From positions 28,798,814 through 28,862,813 of the forward strand of contig CM051005.1 of assembly GCA_027704905.1 (NCBI GenBank): a stretch of DNA of 64,000 nt, in the 5' to 3' direction. The position numbers and the translations under genes were made by a program. The stretch is from Muraenolepis orangiensis. Lineage: Eukaryota > Chordata > Actinopteri > Gadiformes > Muraenolepididae. Shown piece by piece: positions 37,201 to 54,377 of the stretch. The notes under the pieces were generated by a model. It was not told where the DNA came from and ran no database searches. It worked only from the letters and a program-made list of their open reading frames with translations. The first letter of the stretch is position 1. Each line of letters begins with the position of its first letter.

Positions 37201-38769
37201 CTCTCTCTCTAAATTCAATTGCTATATGGGACCTAAATTATAATTTATTTGAATGATTACCCTTTATTTTATCTGTTTTCTACAGAGTATACTCATTTTG
37301 TCACAACCCAACTAAAGAAAACGAATGACTTGCTCTTCTTTATTAATAAAAAAACAACTATGTGAGCCTCCTTGGTGTCCACAGAGAAGTCCGACCACAG
37401 ACCGAGGACAGCGTGTGGAGAATGAGGAGACTGAAGGAATGAGGAGACTGAAGGAATGAGGAGACTGAAGGAATGAGGAGACTGAAGGAATGAGGAGACT
37501 GAAGGAATGAGGAGACTGAAGACTTCTCTTACCGGACCAGCGCTCTGCGGGGAGGGGAGGGGCGTGGGGAGGGGCGAGCCGGGGCCTAGCTTGCGCTCCA
37601 GGTACACCTCCTTGCTGCAGGCGTAGCACCACACCCTCAGCGTGGTCAGGTTCACCGTCAGGTTGTGGTGCGTCTCCTACACCCCAACACACCGGGAGAC
37701 ACACTGTACAAATGACCCGCTTCCCGCCAGCAGCACCACAGCTTAGGACTTGACCAGCCAAATGGTTCTGGGTGTGATCCCAAATGTCCTCATCCTACCT
37801 TTAAGCACCAAGCAAGACCCCAACCCCTACCAGCTCCTCAATGACTTCTGCATTGAAGTGGATATGAATTAAAGCTTCCCCTAAAGGACAACATAGTCAT
37901 AGCAAATGTGCTTTAAATCTAACTTTGGCATGATGACCTACAGTATATAGATAGGCTATTAAGCATTCGTGGAGCCCAATTAAGCCCATTCAAAACACAG
38001 GCTTACGCCAAGACTTGTCGTTTTCTTTTAGTCCAAGAACGACCCCAACCAGACAGTAGGAAGAAAGCTGCTGAAATCCTCCATTAGAATAACACTTTCT
38101 GATCCCACCCTCAAGATCCCTCATCTTTACAGGGGTCAGGAGATGACCATTGGTGCACAAAATGGCATCTGGTGTCTGATTCTATAACAACTTACAAAAC
38201 CCAACTAAAAACCCATCTGTTTAAACTGGCTTATCCCTTATGAACGGTACCATCTTTCTTCCTTTCTTCATTTTACTTCCTGTTTGTCTTGTTTTAAACC
38301 CTGCGGACACTTTGTGAAGTCCACTGTTTTTACTTTTTTATATTTTTATAATTTTAATTTTACTGTAGCATATATGCTCTGTAAGGTGTCCTTGGGTGTC
38401 TTGAAAGGCGCCCAACTAATAAAATGTATTATTATTATTTATTATTAAACCTTTGAAAGATTCATCAGATTGTGTTATTTCACCGGTGCTTCCTGACACT
38501 CCTAAATGGTCAATAACAAGGAGTCCGAGGCTCCTGGGAGGTACCGTGTGGTGCTGTGTGAGTGGGCCACTGTGTGGGAATAGTATCGCTCTAATGCCAG
38601 GGAGTATCCCAACATGATGGATGCTACTTCCCTCTGAACCCCCAAGGATTACTTTGTCCACATACAGGACTCCATCCAGTGGAGAGGTCTTACCTGGGAG
38701 TGGAGGGTGCTGTGGTCCTCATGAGACTCCCCACAGCCCACATACACACAGCCGCTCTGCAGAGGAAAC

Positions 38770-38808
<39 letters not shown>

Positions 38809-39375
38809 AGAGAGGCCGTCACACACTTCTTCACCACACTGTTAGCTCGCAAACACCAACGACAACACACTGCTGTGAAGCTACCAGCTGACTAAAATGG
38901 AAACAAAGGATTTGACATACTTGGTGGTATTTAAATGTATGTGATAATATGATTGGATGCCAATGAGCAGACTGACTCGGCTGTGATCAAGAAAACACAA
39001 TTTACCTCCAGACAAGCCCAGAGGTTTGGGCCACCGACTTTGCAGTCTTGACACCGGCCCTGGAAACCAAACACACAAAGGGATCAGGATCTCCGTCCAA
39101 TATGATATGACTCTAAGTGCAACAAGCTCCAAAGACCATCAGCAGAACCTAATCATGCAATCACAAGCATTCATCACCAGACCTTGCCGACGTCATCTCT
39201 TCACGGTGCCAACTAAGAGCTGTTCAGTTGAGGTTTAGGAGTATGTGTGCCAGAGGCATGTGTTTGTGAAACCAACTGAAAGTGAACTCACATGGGACTT
39301 CTGAATGAGTTCCTCCTTGGTGATCTCCCCAACGCACTCCAGGTGGGGGCAGTCTCTGCTCTGAGCAGATGGCAT
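23900..39375 (-). CDS. usp33: USP33, ubiquitin carboxyl-terminal hydrolase
   Basis: USP33 (VDU1) is a cysteine deubiquitinase. Twenty-three coding exons on the complement: 39292-39375, 39006-39059, 38694-38756, 37533-37676, 36873-36975, 36362-36431, 31411-31524, 31168-31246, 30232-30655, 29975-30139, 28229-28347, 27665-27837, 27407-27477, 27183-27216, 27043-27088, 26611-26791, 26293-26419, 25949-26118, 25156-25237, 24951-25059, 24513-24615, 24255-24323 and 23900-24057. Phases sum to 913 aa, close to the human 911-aa isoform. The order is ZnF-UBP (about 9-100), USP core with Cys161 (NIGNTCYMN) and His644 (SGHYIAY), then two DUSP domains, ending ETRSV. The start [13 protein letters not shown] aligns with the human MSAFRNHCPHLD. 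USP20 is excluded by closer USP33 matches and by synteny. The acceptor at 30139 is the least certain boundary. Confidence 0.96.
26293..26419 (-). CDS. usp33: usp33 catalytic-histidine exon
   Basis: The exon encodes [20 protein letters not shown] and [20 protein letters not shown]. It contains the His box (His644) and the downstream Asp-bearing strand of the USP fold, so the enzyme should be active. Confidence 0.96.
26840..27035. repeat. About 50-bp minisatellite, 4 copies
   Basis: The unit contains GTTGTTGGGGAACATAGAAC then CACATGTGACTCTATATAGG. It occupies most of the small usp33 intron between 26791 and 27043 and touches the donor side at 27042. Confidence 0.92.
28378..29396. repeat. 33-bp minisatellite, about 31 copies
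   Basis: The unit is AGGTTATGAACCTGAGGGAC plus CGTACCAAAACAT. Because 33 is a multiple of three, several frames on both strands stay open for hundreds of codons. One truncated copy (AAACAGATTATG, near 29055) resets the frame. It lies in the usp33 intron upstream of the 28229-28347 exon. Confidence 0.97.
29397..29974. other. usp33 intron remainder
   Basis: Unique-looking sequence. The segment around 29640-29690 (CAATAAAACATCTTGAATCT) resembles the 3' tail of a fish retroposon, but it is too short to classify. Confidence 0.4.
30232..30655 (-). CDS. usp33: usp33 USP-core insertion exon
   Basis: A 424-nt exon beginning [19 protein letters not shown] and running into an acidic, low-complexity insert that keeps the [14 protein letters not shown] motif. 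It corresponds to the long disordered insertion that splits the USP33/USP20 catalytic core. The middle is poorly conserved, as expected. Confidence 0.94.
31790..33462. repeat. About 11-bp CTGTATAGGGT minisatellite, about 160 copies
   Basis: Short units CTGTATAGGGT and CTGTATAGAGT mix with shortened GTGTATAGA forms over about 1.7 kb. All three minus-strand frames remain open for more than 570 codons (a Tyr/Thr/Leu/Ile repeat), because the unit lacks stops in that direction. It is intronic in usp33. Confidence 0.97.
33695..34742. repeat. GAGATGAGGAGCTGAAG minisatellite, about 60 copies
   Basis: Units of 12 and 18 bp, GAGCTGAAG and GAGATGAGGAGCTGAAG-like, alternate irregularly. The strand asymmetry is strong, with the plus strand almost all purine plus T. 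It lies in the same usp33 intron as the preceding array, 230 bp away. Confidence 0.96.
34743..35945. other. usp33 intron, mostly unique sequence
   Basis: No gene was recognised. A 41-bp direct duplication containing GTCTGGTTGTTCAGTAGCTG occurs at about 35160 and 35201. A perfect-looking inverted repeat pairs CCCTCCACTGGCTTT (about 35811) with AAAGCCAGTGGAGGG (about 35834), forming a potential long hairpin. Confidence 0.5.
35946..36132. repeat. 30-bp minisatellite, about 6 copies
   Basis: The unit is CTGTTGACTCAGTCTGTCCT plus ACAGGAGAAG. It is open in two plus-strand frames only because the period is a multiple of three. Confidence 0.94.
36362..36431 (-). CDS. usp33: usp33 catalytic-cysteine exon
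   Basis: A 70-nt exon encoding [22 protein letters not shown]. The cysteine of the Cys box (residue 161) is intact. Both splice sites are consensus. The following intron is 4.8 kb and almost half of it is two large minisatellites. Confidence 0.96.
36988..37230 (+). mobile_element. tRNA-derived SINE
   Basis: The 5' part reads GGCAGTATAGCTCAGGAGGT with a box-A-like TAGCTCAGGAGG, a CGCCTCACAACC anticodon-arm remnant, and GGTTCGATCCC, a good box B. It continues for over 100 bp after the tRNA-like part and ends in a (CT)n tail, so it is a SINE, not a tRNA gene. It begins about 12 bp from the acceptor of the usp33 exon 36873-36975. Confidence 0.75.
37420..37518. repeat. 17-bp minisatellite, about 6 copies
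   Basis: The unit is GAGGAGACTGAAGGAAT. It lies immediately inside the donor of the usp33 exon 37533-37676. Confidence 0.93.
37533..39375 (-). CDS. usp33: usp33 ZnF-UBP exons
   Basis: Four exons carry the zinc-binding Cys/His set: [33 protein letters not shown] and [10 protein letters not shown]. Domain spacing is as in the family. The exon with the start codon opens at acceptor 39391-39392 and has 15 nt of 5' UTR. The last of the four ends in a Pro-rich [14 protein letters not shown] that is shorter than the human linker. Confidence 0.95.
38150..38450 (+). mobile_element. 3' end of an L2-like LINE
   Basis: A CCCATCTGTTTAAACTGGCT segment is followed by a long T-rich region and a terminal GGTGTCTTGAAAGGCGCCCA then AATAAAATGTATTATTATT. 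This is the usual 3' end of fish L2-type non-LTR retrotransposons, with a microsatellite tail instead of poly(A). Confidence 0.6.
38771..38804. repeat. (AC)17 microsatellite near a usp33 acceptor
   Basis: A perfect AC tract just upstream (minus strand) of the pyrimidine tract for exon 38694-38756. Confidence 0.92.
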
Positions 39376-40394
39376 GGCTCACAAACAGCTCTGGAGGACA
39401 GACACAAGCCGCCCGTCAGGGAGGAGAAGCACAAGAAAAATAAACCAACATTTAAATCTTTTTTCATTGTGGTGCAAAAATTATTATTCTCCACTAATAG
39501 TGAATCAAAAGTCTTGACTGGCATCGCTTTTACCAAAAATAGATTAAACGAGGAATATGAAGAAGATTAGATTCAAATTTATTGTCATTGCACAGCACAA
39601 GTAAGAGAATTGTAAGAGAATAGCTTTAGACTATTAAAAGAGGATGCAGGCCGAACAACAGGCATTACATCCCGTCCTCTCGCTGACCACAACCTAGAGC
39701 CCTGAGTGAGGAGCATCTGAACTAATCTGCGTCCCGTCACGGTGGGCCTATTAGCAGCAGAGCACCATAGTTGTGACATTGTAAAAAAAACATTTTAAAA
39801 AGCAGCGGCAGCAGGAAGGACTCGCTGAACAGCAATACAACTAGAGGCTAATATTACACTTATCATCACAGGGCGGAAACACAAAACATACCTAAGCATT
39901 ATGGTTAAGACCTATTAAAGCCATATTAACCCTAGTTAACTGTATGTATAGTTAACTACCTGTTCTTGTCACGGTCGACTCATTATATTTACATTTCTGT
40001 AAGTCACGAACCCTAAGAGGATACATTTAAACTATGGCTGAACAATATGGTAAAAAGTCTAAAGTCATACAGCGATTACTTCGACAGATATTGCGATATT
40101 ATTATTAACTATCAGTTGGAATGATAATTTTTGCATCACTTTGCACTGAAATGACAATAACAAGACTGACTCTGCCATACAAAGATGAAAGGAGCCCATA
40201 GATGTGCGTGCCAGGAGAGCTATGGCTACCATAACAGTACCAGTAAGAGACCCCTCACTGGGGACTGAGCTAGGTCTTCAGTGAGCATCGCACCGGGGGA
40301 CCAAAGCAGATGTGTTGCCACGGAGACGGGAGTCCAACACGTGCTCACTAAACTAAGGGAGCGGCGTACCGCTTTCACAACAGGCCAGACTACT

Positions 40395-40735
40395 ACTAGA
40401 TTATTAGTTTGCAGACGACACCAGAGTCATCGACCTGATAAGCGGCAACAACGAGACGGAGTACAGAGCTGAGGCGTCCGGCTGACGAGATGGTGTGAGG
40501 ACAACAGCCTCGCCCTGAGTGTCAGCACAACTAAGGAGTTCATTGTGGACCTCAGGAGCCACCGGGGCAGGTCATGCTGAAAAGGTGTGGCGTCACCGTG
40601 TGGTACGGCAACACCACTGCACAGGACAAGAAAGACATCCAGAGGGTCGTGAGGACGGCAGAGAAGATCATGGGGTGTGCACTTGCACCTGGGCTCTGGT
40701 CTCTTCTCCTACCGTCTGGTCGCCGGTTCCTCAGA
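40395..40735 (+). mobile_element. Degenerate LINE reverse-transcriptase fragment (L2-like)
   Basis: Conceptual translation gives FADDTRVIDLISGNNETEYR, the FADD form of the reverse-transcriptase catalytic motif. It is followed by NSLALSVSTTKEFIVDLR and later VWYGNTTAQDKKDIQRVVRT and LLPSGRRFLRYS. These are the ordered C-terminal motifs of L2/Rex-type fish LINEs. In-frame stops, shifts and a deletion show that it is dead. It sits in the usp33 5' intron. Confidence 0.75.
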
Positions 40736-41155
40736 TATAGTATTGTTATAGTATAGTGTTGTTTTTAGTTTATAGTAAATAGTGTGGTTTATTGTATAGC
40801 ATATTGTAGGTAGTATATATTGTTGTTTATAGGGTAGTATTGTACAGTAGGTCTCCAATATCATCATTGTGTACATTCTTTAAACTGTGTCAAGGTGTTC
40901 TTTCCAATGAACCAATGGTGCTTTTGGATGGAACACAGCAGGAAAAGCTGCTAATCGAAGCCTTGATCAGAGCCCCAATGTTACAACAAAGACCAGGTCA
41001 AGTCCACTCCTGCACTTATCGATCAACCTTCGTCGTTCAGTCATCTGCTATCTATGCAGTCTATTGCACAGCCTCTCGCTTGTTTAACGGGTTTGCTTTT
41101 TCCACAACGCAATCACGTGCTCACACACAGTAAGGCCTTACTTTGTAGCTATATC

Positions 41156-41159
<4 letters not shown>

Positions 41160-41196
<37 letters not shown>
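41160..41196. repeat. (GT)18 microsatellite
   Basis: A perfect GT tract in the usp33 5' intron. Confidence 0.9.
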
Positions 41197-41197
<1 letters not shown>

Positions 41198-41587
41198 CTA
41201 TTCATTAGATACGTGTTTATAACCACCACATATCAACCAAGGAAGTCCATCCAGTTAGCCGTCATATGTCAGTGGCTTCATTAGACTGAGACTAGGATCC
41301 CTTTAGGACCCTGACCGCCTAGGGCTAGCTTCTTCTTCCTCCTCCTGGGGCTATGGAGGAGCGGCTGACGGTCAGCCTCAGGTGTGCTAGTCCCAGGTTC
41401 TACTTCTAAGGGTACAGGACTCTGTAAGCTAGGCTAGCTGGACTGCTAGCGGATCCTATCCACACACTGTGTTCGATACCGATCAAATTGGAACGTAGAA
41501 CCTCGGTAGAACCTCCTAGAACGGACCGGGTGATACACAGGAGGAGGATGAGGAACACACCACCGGCGGTTCGAACGGCTCCCCAAC

Positions 41588-41815
41588 CTTAGACCATAGA
41601 CCATAGACCATGGACCTTAGACCATAGACCATGGACCATAGACCATAGACCATGGACCATGGACCATAGACCATGGACCATAGACCATAGACCATAGACC
41701 ATGGTCCATAGACCATAGACCATAGACCATGGACCATGGTCCATAGACCATAGACCATAGACCATGGACCATGGACCTTAGACTAAGGTCTAAGGCTTAG
41801 ACCTTAGACCTTAGA
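41588..41815. repeat. 7-bp GACCATA/GACCATG satellite-like array
   Basis: Heptamers GACCATA, GACCATG and CTTAGAC over about 230 bp. CCATGGTCC and TCTAAGGCTTAGA-like inverted segments can pair. It is intronic in usp33, near the promoter. Confidence 0.9.
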
Positions 41816-41980
41816 ACCAGGGGGTGATCTGCTGGTTCCTCTCTGCGGACACAAGCTCCTGTCAGTTAGCCAGGCTGGCGTATGATTAGCCTCCTAGCTC
41901 TTAGCTCGTTATAACAGTACTAGTGACTGTGCGATACGGTGACCAGCACGGCCAGGCGGGGTTCGAACCCCGTCCCTTAC

Positions 41981-42165
41981 CTGCGCAGCTGTTGAAGGAG
42001 ATGTCCGATCTGGATGTGGGGTGTTTATGATCCTCCAGATGTACCAAGACAAGCTTCTAAATGCATATTTTAAAGACCCTCCTGCGCATCTACCGTTCGC
42101 TCTGCTGGACTTCCGGGTGGCACTCCAATTGACTCCGCCCACTTCCCGTCCGTCATAGACCTCCA
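41981..42165 (-). promoter_or_regulatory. usp33: usp33 promoter and 5' noncoding exon
   Basis: The minus strand shows an ETS site CCGGAAGT (42109-42116), a GGGCGGAGT GC box and CCAAT on the opposite strand, with no TATA box. A clean donor CAG|GTAAGG has its exon boundary at 41981. This fits a TATA-less housekeeping promoter whose transcript splices to 39390. The start site is inferred near 42100. Confidence 0.5.
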
Positions 42166-42594
42166 TGATGTATTTATTTAGTATTTTCTTTATGTTTGAC
42201 AACAATACACACTAGACAAATACAATACTTTTGTTATGTAAAGGAATATTTCTTAATTATTTATACCAATCCTTATTATCAAAAATGATGCTTCCATAAC
42301 ATTGTCTAACATGCTTTTAAATCAATAGAACCATTAGGTTGAGAGGGTTTAGTTAGTAGTAGTAGTTAGTTAGTAGTAGTAGTTAGTTAGTGGTCCCCTG
42401 GTGGCCACAAGGCAACGAGCCGCTACTAATGTGTTATTACCACTTATTACAGTTATTACCACTATACAGATCATCAACTGGAGTGAATTAAGTTGTTAGC
42501 AACAACAAAAAACAATTGGACAATAAAATGTCATTTGTAGAGTGTGTCTGGTTTTATTTAAAATATAACTTTTTCCCACTAACATTTAGATATG

Positions 42595-43052
42595 TCTAAC
42601 CTCTAACTGTCTAACCTCTAACTGCCTAACCTCTAACTGTCTAACCTCTAACTGTCTAACCTTCTAACTGTCTAACCTCTAACTGTCTAACCTTCTAACT
42701 GTCTAACCTCTAACTGTCTAACTGTCTAACCTTCTAACTGTCTAACCTCTAACTGTCTAACCTTCTAACTGTCTAACCTCTAACTGTCTAACCTTCTAAC
42801 CTCTAACTTTCTAACCTCTAACTGTCTAACCTTTTAACTGTCTAACCTCTAACTGTCTAACCTCTAACTGCCTAACCTCTAACTGTCTAACCTTTTAACT
42901 GTCTAACCTCTAACTGTCTAACCTCTAACTGTCTAACTGTCTAACCTCTAACTGTTTAACCTCTAACTGTCTAACCTCTAACTGTTTAACCTCTAACTGT
43001 CTAACTGTCTAACCTCTAACTGTTTAACCTCTAACTGTCTAACCTCTAACGT
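42595..43052. repeat. CTAACCTCTAACTGT minisatellite between divergent promoters
   Basis: 15-bp-type units CTAACCTCTAACTGT with CTAACTGT, CTTCTAACTGT and TTTAACTGT variants, about 35 modules. It occupies nearly half of the 1-kb gap between the usp33 and miga1 5' ends. Confidence 0.95.
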
Positions 43053-43154
43053 TGTGGAATAATATTAACATTTCAGCTGAAGTCAAGTTCAAAAGTTCTA
43101 GATGAAAACAGCCCATAATAAACCACTCGGGGACTCTTACTTTGAAAGAGTCGA

Positions 43155-43202
43155 TGACGTCATGACCAGCCGGACCCTCCGCTAGCTGCTGAGACCCAGC
43201 AG
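43155..43202 (+). promoter_or_regulatory. miga1: miga1 promoter: CRE palindrome and exon 1 donor
   Basis: TGACGTCA at 43155-43162 is a perfect cAMP-response-element palindrome. Forty bases later a consensus donor CAG|GTACCA (boundary 43202/43203) marks a likely 5' noncoding exon that would join the acceptor at 45018-45019. The start site itself cannot be read. Confidence 0.5.
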
Positions 43203-43559
43203 GTACCAGGTGTGTAGAGTGTTTACCTGTTTACCCCTTAATGTCACACCGTGTCTCCTCCAGATCGATATCAACACTAATCACCGTCAGCCAATAACAC
43301 CCTGATCCGGATCGATGACCGCTCTCACCTGCTAGCTATTCGGTTAGCCTGCGGTTAGCTAAGGGCTGTCTGCTGTTAGACACAAACAGTTTATAACATT
43401 CTATCATCTGTTACGTTATTGATCCACAGCTCGTTAGTGTACACATAGTAGAACTCTTTATTCGACACTTGTAGTTTGTTGAAATTAATCATTCATTGAT
43501 ATTCTGTTGACGTTATCACTGGTTTATATATCCTTAACAAGACAACACAACAAATCGTG

Positions 43560-43803
43560 AGGATTGAATCCTCTTTATTGGTCACATACATGAAGACATA
43601 CAGTGAAACGTGTTCTCTGCATTTAACCCATCCTAGTATTATGAGCAGTGGGCAGCTATTCATACAGCGCCCGGGGAGCAGTTAGGGTTAGGGTCTTCCT
43701 CAAGGACACCTCCACAGTTTTTGCTAGGAGGAGCTGGGGATCGAACCAGCAACTTCCGGTTGTGAGGCGACCGCTCTACCTCCTGAGCTAGACTGCCGCC
43801 CAA
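43560..43803 (-). mobile_element. tRNA-derived SINE, minus orientation
   Basis: The minus strand begins GGCGGCAGTCTAGCTCAGGA, with boxes A and B (GGTTCGATCCC), and runs to GGGTTAAATGCAGAGAACAC and TGTGACCAATAAAGAGG. That is the standard end of fish tRNA-SINEs. It is related in its head to the copy at 36988 but has a complete tail. Confidence 0.8.
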
Positions 43804-44948
43804 ACATAGTGTTACTGTCGTGTTACTGTCGTGTTAATGGCTGGGTTACTGTCGTGGTGATGGGTGGGTTACTGTAATGTTACAGTATGGTGATGGGTAG
43901 GTTACTGTAATGTTACAGTATGGTGATGGGTAGGTTACTGTAATGTTGATGGGTAGGTTACTGTAATGTTACAGTATGGTGATGGGTAGGTTACTGTAAT
44001 GTTGATGGGTAGGTTACTGTAATGTTACAGTATGGTGATGGGTAGGTTACTGTAATGTTGATGGGTAGGTTACTGTAATGTTACAGTATGGTGATGGGTA
44101 GGTTACTGTAATGTTACAGTATGGTGATGGGTAGGTTACTGTAATGTTGATGGGTAGGTTACTGTAATGTTACAGTATGGTGATGGGTAGGTTACTGTAA
44201 TGTTACAGTATGGTGATGGGTAGGTTACTGTAATGTTACAGTATGGTGATGGCTGGGTAACTGTAATGTTACAGTATGGTGATGGGTAGGTTACTGTAAT
44301 GTTGATGGGTAGGTTACTGTAATGTTACAGTATGGTGATGGGTAGGTTACTGTAATGTTGATGGGTAGGTTACTGTAATGTTACAGTATGGTGATGGGTA
44401 GGTTACTGTAATGTTGATGGGTAGGTTACTGTAATGTTACAGTATGGTGATGGGTAGGTTACTGTAATGTTACAGTATGGTGATGGGTAGGTTACTGTAA
44501 TGTTGATGGGTAGGTTACTGTAATGTTACAGTATGGTGATGGGTAGGTTACTGTAATGTTACAGTATGGTGATGGGTAGGTTACTGTAATGTTACAGTAT
44601 GGTGATGGCTGGGTAACTGTAATGTTACAGTATGGTGATGGGTAGGTTACTGTAATGTTGATGGGTAGGTTACTGTAATGTTACAGTATGGTGATGGGTA
44701 GGTTACTGTAATGTTACAGTATGGTGATGGGTAGGTTACTGTAATGTTACAGTATGGTGATGGGTAGGTTACTGTAATGTTACAGTATGGTGATGGCTGG
44801 GTTACTGTAATGTTACAGTATGGTGATGGGTAGGTTACTGTAATGTTACAGTATGGTGATGGGTAGGTTACTGTAATGTTACAGTATGGTGATGGCTGGG
44901 TTACTGTAATGTTACAGTATGGTGATGGGTAGGTTACTGTAATGTTAC
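43804..44948. repeat. 33-bp hairpin-forming minisatellite, about 38 units
   Basis: The full unit is GTTACTGTAATGTTACAGTA plus TGGTGATGGGTAG. A short form lacks ACAGTATGGT. TACTGTAATGTTACAGTA in each full unit is an 8-bp perfect inverted repeat around TG. The array lies between the miga1 noncoding exon and its first coding exon. Confidence 0.96.
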
Positions 44949-45085
44949 TACTGTAATTACTGTAAGGTTTTGTCCTGCTACTCTGGTCACAGGTTAAAGC
45001 CTCACTCCTTCCTCTGCAGCTCCCAGAACAGGATGCTAACAAGGGCTAGCGGGATAGCTGTTGTCATGGACACACGACAAGCACA

Positions 45086-53871
<8,786 letters not shown>

Positions 53872-54158
53872 CGCAGGCTTTTATTTAAGGCTTTGAGCCT
53901 GTAGGTCAGATATTTGAGGCTTTCCACCTTCTAGTCCATGTGGTCTTTTGGCCAAGTTATATGCATTGAAAACACTAATTTCTTTGATATTTTAGAACAC
54001 AGCCATCTGGATTTTAAATGTTATTTTACTACACTATGCATAGAGCATTATATCCCACTAATCACCCATTTCATTACAAATCTTATTTTTTCTACATGTG
54101 AGCCATCTATTCATCGAATATCAAGTGTCAACTGCTGTCAAAGATATTTACATTGAGC

Positions 54159-54164
54159 AATAAA
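54159..54164 (+). terminator. miga1: miga1 polyadenylation signal AATAAA
   Basis: AATAAA 288 bases after the stop codon, the first canonical signal downstream. The 3' UTR would therefore be about 300 nt. Confidence 0.6.
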
Positions 54165-54377
54165 CTGATAAACCGAACTTAAGTGTTGGATTTATGGTTG
54201 TTCATTATCCCCAATTTCAATAAGTGACAAGGATTCCCAAAATTAAAAGCTTTTGTCTACATAAGTTCATCCAAGTAAACTTTGAGGTCAGGTGATTTAG
54301 TATTGAACATTTACATCGGCCATCTTAATGTGGTATAATCAATGCAGACAAGGCAATAATTAACTAATGGTTACAAT

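Noticed and set aside
43684..43699. Telomere-like TTAGGGTTAGGG
   Set aside because: Only about two units and inside a SINE body.
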